Shown: positions 23,820-33,941 of the stretch, piece by piece
Layout: every line of letters starts with the position of its first letter
Numbering within the stretch: the first letter of the stretch is position 1
Program-made: the position numbers and the translations under genes
Assembly (NCBI GenBank): GCA_958295465.1
Contig: OY282353.1
Coordinates: forward strand, 1,178,001 to 1,242,000
Reading direction: 5' to 3'
Source: an uncultured Gammaproteobacteria bacterium
Lineage (GTDB): Bacteria > Pseudomonadota > Gammaproteobacteria > HK1
DNA length: 64,000 nucleotides
Notes under the pieces: model-generated
The model's database searches: none
Seen by the model: only the letters and a program-made list of their open reading frames with translations
What the model was told of the DNA's origin: nothing

Positions 23820-24713
23820 CTACGTCTTCGATGCCTCGCAGATGCTGGCGATGCTCGCATCGAGCATCGCGTCGAACTCGCCGTCGGTCTGCTGTGCGGT
23901 GAGTCCTTCGGTCAGGGCGCGGGAGAAGCTCGCGACGACCCCGTGGTTGCGCGTCATCCGCGCGTTGGCTTCCTCGCGGGTGTAGCCCCCCGACAGGGCG
24001 GCGACCCTCAGCACGTTGGGGTGCTCCACGCACTCGGCGTAGAAGTCGTCCCGCTCCGGCAGCGTCAGCTTCAGCATCACCTTCTGTCCGGAAGCGAGAG
24101 CGTCGAGGTGCACGAGCAGGGCGTCCTTCAACAGCACCTCCGCCTGCTCCTTCTCCGGGCTGTGGATGTCGATCTCGGGCTCGATGATCGGCACCAGACC
24201 GGCATCGAGGATGCGCCGGCCGATCTCGAACTGCTGGTCGACCACCGCCTTCACCCCGACCGGATTCGCGAGCTGGATGACCGAGCGCATCTTCGTCCCG
24301 AAGACCCCGCTCTCCTTCGCCCGGGCCAGCAGGGAATCCAGCGCGGGCATCGGCTTCATCACCTGGGCCCCGTCCGCTTCTGCCGCGAGTCCCTTGTCGA
24401 CCTTGAGGAATGGTACGACGCCCTTCTCCTCCCACAGGTAGCGGGCGGAGGGCTTGCCCTCGATCTCGCGGTCCATCGTGTTCTCGAACAGGATCGCGCC
24501 AAGGATCCGGTCTCCGCCGAAGCTCGGGCTGGTGACGATCCGGGTACGCATTCCGTGGATGATGGAGAACATCTCGTCATCGCCGGAGTATGCGCCGTCT
24601 TCGATGCCGTACAGGCGAAGCGCCTTCGGGGTGCTTCCTCCGCTCTGGTCGAGGGCCGCGATGAAGCCGTCCTGATCTCGAATCTTGCCAAGCTGCTGCT
24701 CGTTCATGGTCAT
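23820..24713 (-). CDS. Class I fructose-bisphosphate aldolase
   Basis: The 297-residue protein matches the class I (Schiff-base) aldolases of about 295 residues found in some bacteria. Visible blocks: FIAALDQSGGSTPKALRLYG, then SIIHGMRTRIVTSPSF, AILFENTMDREIEG, GVVPFLKVDKGLAAEADG, VPIIEPEIDIHS, VMLKLTLPERDDFY (near the catalytic lysine) and RVAALSGGYTREEA. It splits fructose 1,6-bisphosphate in glycolysis or the reverse. The ATG at 24713 has AAGGCGG upstream; another ATG lies two codons later. Confidence 0.9.
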   Translation of the reverse strand: MTMNEQQLGKIRDQDGFIAALDQSGGSTPKALRLYGIEDGAYSGDDEMFSIIHGMRTRIVTSPSFGGDRILGAILFENTMDREIEGKPSARYLWEEKGVVPFLKVDKGLAAEADGAQVMKPMPALDSLLARAKESGVFGTKMRSVIQLANPVGVKAVVDQQFEIGRRILDAGLVPIIEPEIDIHSPEKEQAEVLLKDALLVHLDALASGQKVMLKLTLPERDDFYAECVEHPNVLRVAALSGGYTREEANARMTRNHGVVASFSRALTEGLTAQQTDGEFDAMLDASIASICEASKT

Positions 24714-24940
24714 GTATCCGCCTTCATGGCCCGGTCGGTCCAACCTGGAGCCGTGAGTATCGCATCGTCATCCGGCCCATGCAGCCGAGGGCGGAGACCC
24801 ATGCAAGCCTCCGGTTCTCCGGGTTCGTGCCGGAACACCTCGGTGCGAAGCCGAAGCTCGGCGCGTGGATCGGGCGGAAGACCCGGCTCGATCGATGCAT
24901 GGGTCGAGGAAGAACCGCGTGAAGATGCAAATGGGACATG

Positions 24941-25456
24941 TCAGAACGGGATGTCGTCGTCGAAGTCGTCCGGCGGCCCGCTCCTCGGTGCGGCCGGCGA
25001 TGAACCGCTCGACCCGCCGGCCGGCCACGCAGAGCCGGAGCCCGAATCCTCGCCGCGTTCCCCGGTTCCGGCACTCGGGGACGAGCCCCTCGGCGGCGCC
25101 GCGCCGCCTCCACTCCCGCCCCGGCTGCCGACCATCTGCATGTCGGACGCGACGATCTCGGTGCTGTACCGGTCCTGGCCGTCCTGGCCCTGCCACTTGC
25201 GGGTCTGGATCCGCCCCTCGATGTAGCACTGCGACCCCTTGCGCAGGTACTCCGCGGCGATCTCGGCGAGCCGGCTGAAAAACACCACACGGTGCCACTC
25301 CGTGCGTTCCTGCTGCTCCCCGCTCTGCTTGTCGCGCCACGAATCGGTGGTCGCGAGCCGGATGTTCGTGACTGCACTGCCGCTCGCCGTGTAGCGCGTT
25401 TCCGGATCCGCGCCCAGATTGCCGAGCAGGATGACCTTGTTGACGCCTCTCGCCAT
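24941..25456 (-). CDS. ssb: Single-stranded DNA-binding protein
   Basis: The 171-residue SSB has the OB-fold start [22 protein letters not shown], the [30 protein letters not shown] block, a Gly/Ser/Pro-rich linker (about residues 112-160) and the acidic tail [11 protein letters not shown], which recruits repair and replication proteins. The ATG at 25456 is preceded by AGGAGGT at good spacing. The MFS gene upstream on the same strand is a common neighbour of ssb in proteobacteria. Confidence 0.96.
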   Translation of the reverse strand: MARGVNKVILLGNLGADPETRYTASGSAVTNIRLATTDSWRDKQSGEQQERTEWHRVVFFSRLAEIAAEYLRKGSQCYIEGRIQTRKWQGQDGQDRYSTEIVASDMQMVGSRGGSGGGAAPPRGSSPSAGTGERGEDSGSGSAWPAGGSSGSSPAAPRSGPPDDFDDDIPF

Positions 25457-25913
25457 TGTGAATGACCTCCTTTCCCGTAATTGACCGGCTCGTTCCGAGC
25501 CCCCCTTCCCACCGGTACCGCAGTTCCGGCCACATGCTTCCATGGAACAAGACTGTTCCTCGCCCGTCTGCGGCGCTGGCCGGGGGGCGACCGCGCCAGC
25601 GGTCGCCGCTCGAAGCTCCGGCGAGCTACTTTACGAAGTGCGCGGAGAGATTGCACCGGGCGAACAGCTATCGCGACGTCGGCAATCGTCCCGATCGGCG
25701 GTGGTCCCGAGCACGGGTGGGATGCTCTGCCGAAATGCCGGCAGTTCCCGCTAACGTCCCGATACGCGACGTCACGATGCGATATCGAGCGATTTCCGAT
25801 GGCCGGAGCACCTGATCGTGACGGATCTTCGGACGTTCTCGCGCTTGGCGGGAATTGCTGCCGAAATGCCTGCCGCGGTATCGACCGAGCGCCCGGCCCG
25901 CGGGCGAGGCGTC
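25457..25913. other. Intergenic interval with dispersed repeats
   Basis: No gene is supported. It holds the ssb ribosome-binding site, a stretch at 25545-25606 related to the erpA-anmK interval (including the hairpin GCGACCGCGCCAGCGGTCGC at 25587-25606), and the inverted-repeat element listed separately. Confidence 0.6.
25738..25862. repeat. Second copy of the GCAATTCCCGCTA inverted-repeat element, with flanking direct repeats
   Basis: The left arm (CCGGCAGTTCCCGCTAA, 25738-25754) and right arm (GGCGGGAATTGCTGCC, 25847-25862) are an imperfect inverted pair. They share the arm motif with the element at 5249-5386. The 13-mer CTGCCGAAATGCC occurs on both sides, at 25727-25739 and 25858-25870, and may be a duplicated target. 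The interior differs from the first element and lacks the C-run. Confidence 0.55.
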
Positions 25914-27368
25914 TCACGAGGTGATCGAGGAGAGTGCATGCAACGCGGGGCGATCGAGATGCCGGCGATCGACCCGAATCCAGGCGATGCGCTCCTCCGC
26001 CACGACCACCGCCTCGACCACGCCGGGAACCGAGAGGAGTCGTGCGGTCAGCGCGTCCACGGCCTCGCGCTCGACGGCGCCGATCGGGAGCTGCTCGACG
26101 CTGAGCCGCCGGGGCTGGCGCAACCCGGCCGCGATCAGCATCCATGCGGCGCACAGCCCCGCGCAGGCCACGAACACCGCGCGCTCGCCACCGGCCCCGA
26201 GCAGCCAGCCACCGATGATTCCCCCCGCGAACGCCCCGAGGTACTGCGACGTCGAGTACACGCCGAGGGCCGCGCCGCGCGTGCGCATCGGGGCCGCCCT
26301 CGACACCATCGCCGGCAGGCTGGCTTCGAGGGTGTTGAATCCGACGAAATAGACGGCCATGCAGGCGATGAGCGCGACGCTGCCCGCCCCGGCCGCGGTC
26401 CCGATCGGGGCCGAAGCCGCTGCCGGTCCCGCCGCCGCGGCGAGCCCGGCGAGCGCCACCCCGAGCAGCACGATGCCGAGCAGCACGACGGCCCTGGAGC
26501 GGTTCTTGCGGTCGGCGATGACGATGAGGGGGACGGTGAAGACGATCGAGGCGGCGAGCACGCCGACGTAGACCTTCCAGTGCTCCGTGGTGTCGATCCC
26601 GGCGCGGTCGCGCAACGCGATGGGCAATGCGACGAAGGTGGCGATCATGATCGCGTGCAGGATGAAGATGCCGGCATCGAGCCGCAGCATCTGCCCGTCG
26701 CGCAGCACGCTCGCGAGGTCCGCGAGCGGGGCGCCGCCGGAGCGCGCCACGCGAGGCGGGTCCGGGACCCCGAGGTAGAGCAGGGCGACGGCGAGCGCGG
26801 CCAGCACCGCGGTCGTCCAGAACAGCCCGGAGACGCCCGCGACCCCGGTCACCGCGGGACCGAGGACGAGGGCGAGGGCGAACGCGGCCCCGATGCTCAC
26901 GCCGATGACCGCCATCGCCTTGGTCCGGTGCGCCTCCCCGGTGAGGTCGCTGGCCAGCGCCATCACCGCCGCCGCGACCGCGCCCAGACCTTGCAGCGCG
27001 CGTCCGGCGACGACCCCCCAGATGCCGTCCGCGAGCGCCGCGACCACGCTGCCGAGCGCGAAGACGACGAGCCCGGCGGCGATCACGGGCTTGCGCCCGA
27101 AGCGATCGGAGAGGATGCCGAACGGCACCTGGAAGACGCCCTGGGTCAGCCCGTAGATGCCGATCGCGACGCCGATGAGCAGCGGCGTATGCCCCGCGTA
27201 CTCGTGGGCGTGCACGCTGAAGACCGGCAGGAACATGAACAGCCCGAGCATGCGCAGAGAGAAGATGCCCGAGAGCGCGGCGACGGCGCGGCGCTCGGGC
27301 CGCGACATCGCGGGGGGTGGGGTGTCGGCCGCGGTTGCGGAGGGGTGGGAAGGGTGCTTCAGGGCCAT
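25914..27368 (-). CDS. MFS efflux-type transporter with C-terminal YajR-like domain
   Basis: The 484-residue inner-membrane protein has about 12 predicted helices. Motif A is present as FQVPFGILSDRFGRKPVI between helices 2 and 3, and the motif C-like ALALVLGPAVTGVAG lies in helix 5. After the last helix, about 65 residues (EREAVDALTARLLSVPGVVEAVV...RIAWIRVDRRHLD) look like the small ferredoxin-like YAM domain of E. coli YajR. The substrate is unknown. It lies upstream of ssb on the same strand, a frequent arrangement. The start is an ATG with only a weak ribosome-binding site. Confidence 0.85.
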   Translation of the reverse strand: MALKHPSHPSATAADTPPPAMSRPERRAVAALSGIFSLRMLGLFMFLPVFSVHAHEYAGHTPLLIGVAIGIYGLTQGVFQVPFGILSDRFGRKPVIAAGLVVFALGSVVAALADGIWGVVAGRALQGLGAVAAAVMALASDLTGEAHRTKAMAVIGVSIGAAFALALVLGPAVTGVAGVSGLFWTTAVLAALAVALLYLGVPDPPRVARSGGAPLADLASVLRDGQMLRLDAGIFILHAIMIATFVALPIALRDRAGIDTTEHWKVYVGVLAASIVFTVPLIVIADRKNRSRAVVLLGIVLLGVALAGLAAAAGPAAASAPIGTAAGAGSVALIACMAVYFVGFNTLEASLPAMVSRAAPMRTRGAALGVYSTSQYLGAFAGGIIGGWLLGAGGERAVFVACAGLCAAWMLIAAGLRQPRRLSVEQLPIGAVEREAVDALTARLLSVPGVVEAVVVAEERIAWIRVDRRHLDRPALHALSSITS

Positions 27369-27524
27369 TCTTCGTTCGCCGCATCGCCTCCGAAACGCGC
27401 CTTCGCCGGCCCATCCGGATCATGTATGGCCGGCATCTCCTGCGATGCCTGCCGGCGGATGTAGTGATCGAGCGCTCCGGAGCCGCCGGGGCCGGGGTGG
27501 TTGCGGGGCGAGGATGCGGAGCCG

Positions 27525-28607
27525 CTACGCATCCCCGCCGGCGGCAGCCGCCCCGGCGCTCCTCTGCTCGCGCGAGGAAAAGCGCGGCATCACCCGTTCG
27601 ACGAAGAGCTCCAGGGAGCGCCTGGTCCGGGCCGGGTCCAGCCCGTAGTTGCCGCCGTAGCAGAACTCGTCGATACCGAGCGCTGCGTAGGCTTCGAGCT
27701 GCTCGGCCACCTCGTCGGGCGAGCCGAGCACCATCGCTTCGCGCACAGCATGATCGGAGTGGCCGCCGCTCGCCCCAATCTCCTGTTCCAGGATCTGCGG
27801 GAAGCCGTTGACGACGTTCCCCCCGGTCGAGAACAGCCCCTCGAAACGCTTTCCGTGGAGCATGTTCGCGGCCACGATGGCGTCGATGTCGCTCGCGCGC
27901 TCGGCCACCCCGACCGTGCGCAGCACCATCCAGCGCGGGCGCTCCACACCGGGGTTGCCGTCGAGTGCGGCGGCAAGCTTGCCCGCGAGGTTGGCGACCT
28001 CACCGATCGGCTTGCCGAGCGGGGTCGACATGATGTTCATGCCGTTCCTGATCGCGAAGTCGAAGCTCGCGGGGTCGCGCGCCGCGAGCCATAGCGGCGG
28101 GTGCGGCTTCTGCAGCGGCTTCGGGGCGGAGGTCACGGTGGGAAAGCTCCAGTGCTTGCCGCGGTGCTCGACGTCTCCCGCCCACAACTTCTTCAGCAGC
28201 GGCACCATCTCGAAGACATGGGAGCGGCCTTCCTCGGGTTTGATCCCGTTCGCCATGCGGGCGAACTCGAAGTTGAAGGCCCCGCGCGAAATGCCGAGCT
28301 CCAGGCGGCCGTCGGAGTAGACGTCGACCAGCCCGGCCTCGCCGGCGAGTCGCAGCGGGTGCCAGTAAGGCGCCACCGCGACCCCGACGCCAAGGCGGAT
28401 CCGCGTGGTCCGGGCCGCCCAGTCGGTGAGGATCGTGAGCGGGTTCGGCGCGTGCCAGAACTCCAGCCCGTGGTGCTCCGCCGCCCAGGCGGTCACCATG
28501 CCTCCCTCCTCGGCGATGTGCAGGAGGTCGAGCGAATCCTTCCAGACACTGCGCACGTCCACCGAGGCGTCGTTGCGCAGCATGTTGATGGCGATCGAGA
28601 ACTTCAT
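27525..28607 (-). CDS. LLM-class (bacterial luciferase-like) flavin-dependent oxidoreductase
   Basis: The 360-residue product folds as a luciferase-like TIM barrel: MKFSIAINMLRND at the start, then MVTAWAAEHHGLEFWHAPNP, TRIRLGVGVAVAPYWHPLRLAGEA, GRLELGISRGAF and PHPPLWLAARDPASFDFA. Such enzymes use reduced FMN or F420 to oxidise varied substrates, so the reaction is not known. The ATG at 28607 has AGGAGGACAC before it. Nearby are a truncated racemase and an M24 hydrolase, which hints at a lost catabolic cluster. Confidence 0.85.
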   Translation of the reverse strand: MKFSIAINMLRNDASVDVRSVWKDSLDLLHIAEEGGMVTAWAAEHHGLEFWHAPNPLTILTDWAARTTRIRLGVGVAVAPYWHPLRLAGEAGLVDVYSDGRLELGISRGAFNFEFARMANGIKPEEGRSHVFEMVPLLKKLWAGDVEHRGKHWSFPTVTSAPKPLQKPHPPLWLAARDPASFDFAIRNGMNIMSTPLGKPIGEVANLAGKLAAALDGNPGVERPRWMVLRTVGVAERASDIDAIVAANMLHGKRFEGLFSTGGNVVNGFPQILEQEIGASGGHSDHAVREAMVLGSPDEVAEQLEAYAALGIDEFCYGGNYGLDPARTRRSLELFVERVMPRFSSREQRSAGAAAAGGDA

Positions 28608-28817
28608 GGCGTGTCCTCCTGACCTGGCATCACCGGAATCAAGTGCCTGCTCCACATTCGGGGACGGCGCGTCCGTGGACGCGGACGACCCGTTCGCAAG
28701 CGAGCCGAAGGCCCGCGGGCAGGACGACGATGCGCTTCACGAAAGCGTAGCGGGTAGGACGCACCGTTTCCAAGCCCCCGCGCCCGCAGGACGTATCCGC
28801 TTCCGAGGGTTCCTGCG

Positions 28818-29102
28818 TCATCCATAGCAGACCACGTCGGGCCGCACCCCAGGTTGCAGAATCGAGGCGGCTTCGGCCATCCCCTCGATATGCGCCGACA
28901 AGCTCTCGACAGTGCACTCGGTCGCCGTCTTCAGCCGCGTGATGCTCGTGCCGACGCCCTCGGGGGCGAGTCGGAAGATATTCTCCTCCATGACCAGGTC
29001 GGTGGAAATGACGATAAAGCCGAGCTGGGCCCGCCAGTGGGTTCCCTGATCGTAGTGCACCTCGCGTGGGATGGATTGAACGTCGTGTCCGCTTCGTCTC
29101 AT
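28818..29102 (-). pseudogene. Truncated maleate isomerase/Asp-Glu racemase-family gene
   Basis: The 94-residue frame begins at ATG 29102 (AGAGGAG upstream). It matches the N-terminal third of maleate isomerase/arylmalonate decarboxylase-like proteins: RAQLGFIVISTDLVMEENIFRLAPEGVG, TECTVESLSAHIEGMAEAASIL, and RPDVVCYG. In intact members this last block continues CTSG with the catalytic cysteine and about 150 more residues. Here a TGA follows CYG and the downstream codons do not resume the family pattern. It is a deletion remnant. Confidence 0.7.
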
Positions 29103-29308
29103 GGCCGGCTCTCCTCTGCTTCGTCGAACACGGTGTAATTCGGGTGATTCCTTGCTTCCGGTGAAATTCGGCTCGACCTTCCGGGCGTGTCGCGAAGACA
29201 ACGAGCCTGGCAACGGCACGATAGAGGTTCCCGTTGATTCCCAGCACCAACTGCAAGAAGATGCATATAGCTCATTGACAGCTTCCACGTCCCGAGGGGT
29301 GATGAAGG

Positions 29309-30505
29309 ATGTCGAACGGCGCAATCGGCTTGGGGCGCGAACGGGATCTCCTGCCCCTGTTTCAAGGACGGACCAAGGAACTTCAACGACGTCTGGCGGA
29401 CGAGGACATCGACCTGCTGCTGCTCACGAACGTCGATTCCATCTACTACTATACCGCCTATTGGGGTGATCTCGGGCTGGAGTTCGGCCGCCCGACGATG
29501 GTCGCGGTCGCGGCGGGCGGCGAGGTGACGCTGATCACGGCCGCCTCCGAATCGCTCATGGCCCGCGCGATGACCTGGGTCGAGGACTTGGAGATCTATT
29601 CCGACGGCGTCGGGAACGAGTGGCGCGACCCGCTCGACAAGGTGCTTGGCAGCCGTGCCAGCCGCATCACCCTGGCGGTGGAGCGCGCCGACATTCCGGC
29701 CGTAATCTCCGATCACCTGCGGTCCAGCCCCGGCATTTCCGCCGCCGTCGACGCAACCCCGATCGTCGCACGGATGCGCATGATCAAGAGCGTGGAGGAG
29801 GTCGACATGATCCGCCAGGCGGGCCAGGTGGCCGTCGCCATGGGCGAGGGGGGGCGGGAGGTGATTGCCGAGGGCATCCCGGAGTACGAGGTGTCGCTTG
29901 CCTGCATCGCCGCCGGCACGCGCAAGGCGGCCGAGATCATCGGTGGCGAGGACGCCCGGTCCTTGATGAGCCCGATGATCCACAACCTCCAGGTCTTGCA
30001 GTCGGGCCACTTCACCAGCTACACCCACCTGCATCCCACGGTGCGTCGGATCCAGCGGGGCGATCCGGTTTACATGTGCTTCTGCGCCATCGCCCACTTC
30101 AAGCAGTTCAAGCTGGGCTACGACCGGGAGTACTTCGTCGGCGAGGTGAAGGACGAGATCGCCCGCATTTACGAGACGGCGGTCGCCGCCCAAGTGGCCG
30201 CGATCAATGAGATGCGCCCGGGCGCCATCGCCGAAGAGGTGCACGGCGCCGCGGTCGAGGTGTACCGCGCCAGCGGCTTCAGCCCCTCGTACCGCACCGG
30301 CCGCGCCCTCGGCTATTCGTCCCTGGAGCAACCGGAGCTGAAGGCCGGAGATCATACGATTCTCGAGCCCGGGATGGTCTTTGCGGTCGACGGCGGCATC
30401 ACGGTACCGGATGTCTTCGGCGCCCGGGTGGGCGACACGGTCATCGTCACGGAGACCGGCACCGAGATCGCCACCGAATCGCCGAAGGACCTCACCATCC
30501 TCTGA
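29309..30505 (+). CDS. M24-family (Xaa-Pro peptidase/creatinase/ectoine hydrolase-like) protein
   Basis: The 398-residue product has a creatinase N-terminal domain (RRLADEDIDLLLLTNVDSIYYYTAYWGD) and a pita-bread C-terminal domain (MRMIKSVEEVDMIRQAGQVA, then LEPGMVFAVDGGI). The usual metal-binding His and Glu positions of aminopeptidases (GHGxGLxxHE) read TGRALGYSSLEQP, so it probably does not act as a metallopeptidase. It is closer to creatinase or DoeA-type amidohydrolases. The ATG at 29309 follows GAAGG. It lies divergent from the racemase remnant. Confidence 0.75.
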   Translation: MSNGAIGLGRERDLLPLFQGRTKELQRRLADEDIDLLLLTNVDSIYYYTAYWGDLGLEFGRPTMVAVAAGGEVTLITAASESLMARAMTWVEDLEIYSDGVGNEWRDPLDKVLGSRASRITLAVERADIPAVISDHLRSSPGISAAVDATPIVARMRMIKSVEEVDMIRQAGQVAVAMGEGGREVIAEGIPEYEVSLACIAAGTRKAAEIIGGEDARSLMSPMIHNLQVLQSGHFTSYTHLHPTVRRIQRGDPVYMCFCAIAHFKQFKLGYDREYFVGEVKDEIARIYETAVAAQVAAINEMRPGAIAEEVHGAAVEVYRASGFSPSYRTGRALGYSSLEQPELKAGDHTILEPGMVFAVDGGITVPDVFGARVGDTVIVTETGTEIATESPKDLTIL

Positions 30506-30652
30506 GTCCTGCCAACGAACTCATCGCCGCAACGCGCATCGTGCATCGGATTCCGCACCCGCCGGAGGTGCGGTCAGATCATGGACTTCCGACCGCACGG
30601 CGTTGATCGGCCGGGACCATGACCCGTACAATCGCGCGTCCGCTACCGGGGA

Positions 30653-31118
30653 GTGCGGCAAGGGCGTGTACGCACGCGAAGCGCGGCGCGCGGGCCCGGC
30701 GGTGAGGCTGGCCTGCTTGCTTGCGGTTCGTGGCGTACGCACTGTCGAACGATCCGTTCGTTGATCAGCCGGGTCTTCTGGGTCCAGTGCGTGCTGGCGG
30801 CGACGGTCGCCGCCGCCGCGATGCCGTTCGGTCCTGCCGCGGTCCTCTCGGCGTTCGTCGGCGGGGTCAACAGCCTGGTGCCGACCGTGTATTTCGCGCG
30901 CAAGGTGCTGGGGACGGCCGCCGGGGCGGCGGACAAGGGAGCGTTCGGCGTGTGGATGCGCGCCGAGGTGGCGAAGATCGCGATCGTCTGCGGCCTGTTC
31001 ATCGCGGCGTTCGTGCTGTTGGAGGGCCTGGACATGGCGGCGCTGTTCACGGGGTTCATCGTGGTGCACGTCGGAGGCGTGCTCGCCTCGCTGACCCTCG
31101 ACCCCCGCGGCGGCGGGA

Positions 31119-31123
<5 letters not shown>
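30653..31123 (+). CDS. atpI: ATP synthase protein I (AtpI)
   Basis: The frame encodes up to 156 residues. The last 110 look like AtpI, with four membrane helices: VFWVQCVLAATVAAAAMPFG, AVLSAFVGGVNSLVPTVYFARK, MRAEVAKIAIVCGLFIAAFVLLE and ALFTGFIVVHVGGVLASL. AtpI helps assemble the c-ring. The start is uncertain: the GTG at 30653 adds an Arg-rich leader unlike the family, and a later start near 30717 would be more normal. It is the first gene of the ATP synthase operon, 166 bp before atpB. Confidence 0.75.
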
Positions 31124-32123
<1,000 letters not shown>

Positions 32124-32250
32124 CGTCGGCGCCACGGACATCGACGTCACCGAAATCACCGACATCGGCATCATCGAACCACCGGCGCCACACCACCCGA
32201 ACCTCGACATCGTTAAACGGAAACGGCCTGACATCCCGACAGGAGACTGA

Positions 32251-32490
<240 letters not shown>

Positions 32491-32524
32491 CGGCGGACAA
32501 CGCATACGCAGAAGGGATTGGATC

Positions 32525-32995
32525 ATGAACATCAACCTGACGCTGATCGGTCAGTCCATCGCGTTCGCGGTGTTCGTGTGGTTCTGCCTGAAGTACGTCT
32601 GGCCGCCGATCCTGAATGCGCTCGAAGCGCGGCGCACCAGGATCGCGGACGGTCTCGCCGCGGCGGCTCAGGGCTTGCGGGCGAAGGAAGAGGCGCAGTC
32701 GCAGATCGAGGAGGAGCTCCAGGCCACGAAGGAGCAGGCCCGGGAGATCATCTCGAACGCGCAGCGCCGCGCCGGCGAGATCGTCGACGAGGCCAAGTCC
32801 GACGCGCGGGTCGAGGGCGGCAAGCTCATCGACGCGGCGAAGGCCGAGATCGACCAGCAGATCCACCAGGCGCGGGAGGCATTGCGCGGCGAGGTCGTGG
32901 CGCTGGCGGTCTCGGGCGCCGAGCAGGTCCTGATGCGCGAGGTGGACACCGCCGCGCACGAGGAAGCGCTCGGCAAGCTCGCGGCGCAGCTCTAG
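32525..32995 (+). CDS. atpF: F-type ATP synthase subunit b
   Basis: The 156-residue peripheral stalk protein has one N-terminal membrane helix ([20 protein letters not shown]) followed by a long charged coiled coil (about residues 30-130) and the conserved end [13 protein letters not shown]. The length equals the E. coli subunit. It lies 34 bp after atpE. Confidence 0.94.
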   Translation: MNINLTLIGQSIAFAVFVWFCLKYVWPPILNALEARRTRIADGLAAAAQGLRAKEEAQSQIEEELQATKEQAREIISNAQRRAGEIVDEAKSDARVEGGKLIDAAKAEIDQQIHQAREALRGEVVALAVSGAEQVLMREVDTAAHEEALGKLAAQL

Positions 32996-33064
32996 GCGGC
33001 CGTCGGCGGCACCGGCCACCGGCACACCCTCCCGGCACCCGGCACCGAGGCGAAGCGGAAGCAA

Positions 33065-33598
33065 ATGGCGGAACCAGGCGAGCTCGCACGGCCCTACGCA
33101 GTCGCCGCCTTCAGGCAGGCGGAGGAGGAAGGCCGGCTCGGCGAATGGGCGGAGATGCTGGAGCTGCTCGCGGCGGTCGCGCGCGACCCGGCGATGGGCG
33201 GCCTCATCGCGAACCCGAGGGTGGACCGCGCCCGCCTCGTCGAGCTCTTCATCGACGTCTGCGGCGACCGGCTCTCCGACACCGGCCGCAACTTCGTCCG
33301 GGTGGTCGGGCATTACGGGCGCTTCGCCCTGCTGCCGGAGGTCTCGCGCCGCTTCGCCGAGGAGCGCGCCGCCCGCGAAGGGCGTGATCAGGTCCACGTC
33401 ACCAGCGCGTTCGAGCTGTCCGAGCCGCAGCGCGCCGCCATCGTCGAGGCGATGGAGCAACGCCTCGGCACGAAGGTGACGCTCGACTGCGAGGTGGACG
33501 GCTCGCTGATCGGCGGCGTGGTGATCCGGGCCGGCGACCTGGTCATCGACGCCTCGCTCAGAGGCCGGCTCGGGCAGCTCGCTCAGGCGTTGGCGTAG
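33065..33598 (+). CDS. atpH: F-type ATP synthase subunit delta
   Basis: The 177-residue subunit links the stalk to the F1 head. It begins GELARPYAVAAFRQAEEEG and ends with the family signature LDCEVDGSLIGGVVIRAGDLVIDASLRGRLGQL. It follows atpF by 69 bp. A small unrelated gene separates it from atpA. Confidence 0.94.
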   Translation: MAEPGELARPYAVAAFRQAEEEGRLGEWAEMLELLAAVARDPAMGGLIANPRVDRARLVELFIDVCGDRLSDTGRNFVRVVGHYGRFALLPEVSRRFAEERAAREGRDQVHVTSAFELSEPQRAAIVEAMEQRLGTKVTLDCEVDGSLIGGVVIRAGDLVIDASLRGRLGQLAQALA

Positions 33599-33703
33599 CG
33601 CACGAAATGGAGCGCGCGAGCAATGCCCACTTGGCAAATTCGCCTTTGGGCAGATTGTCCCATGCGGGGACCCGCTACATGGCTGTGAAGGAGGAAACAA
33701 GAA

Positions 33704-33913
33704 ATGAGTCGATTTGTTGACGACATCCGCCGCGCTAGATGTGAAGGTAAGCTGCCGAAGCGATTCCGTGCTGCCGACGTAAGACGGAGTTGTCCAGGGT
33801 GGGCCGATAGCACGTACTCAGTTTTCCTCAGCAAGCATCGCACCGGAAACCCAGGCGGCTATACCGCATACTTCAAGCAGCATTCAGACGGCTCCTATAG
33901 TCTCATCGACTAG
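33704..33913 (+). CDS. Small protein of unknown function between atpH and atpA
   Basis: The 69-residue product ([20 protein letters not shown]..., ending [22 protein letters not shown]) has AAGGAGGAAAC just before its ATG and a clean stop 28 bp before atpA, so it looks translated. It is basic in its first half. The SRHx[26 protein letters not shown] middle might form a small DNA-binding helical domain, but I do not recognise the family with certainty. Base composition is lower in GC than the atp genes. ATP synthase operons do not normally have a gene here. Confidence 0.65.
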   Translation: MSRFVDDIRRARCEGKLPKRFRAADVRRSCPGWADSTYSVFLSKHRTGNPGGYTAYFKQHSDGSYSLID

Positions 33914-33941
33914 AGACTCACCGGGTAAGAGGTTCCAGGAA

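Noticed and set aside
28815..28820. TGA at the cysteine position of the racemase fragment as a second selenocysteine codon
   Set aside because: The codons after the TGA do not continue the family motif (TSG expected), so the gene is truncated rather than recoded.
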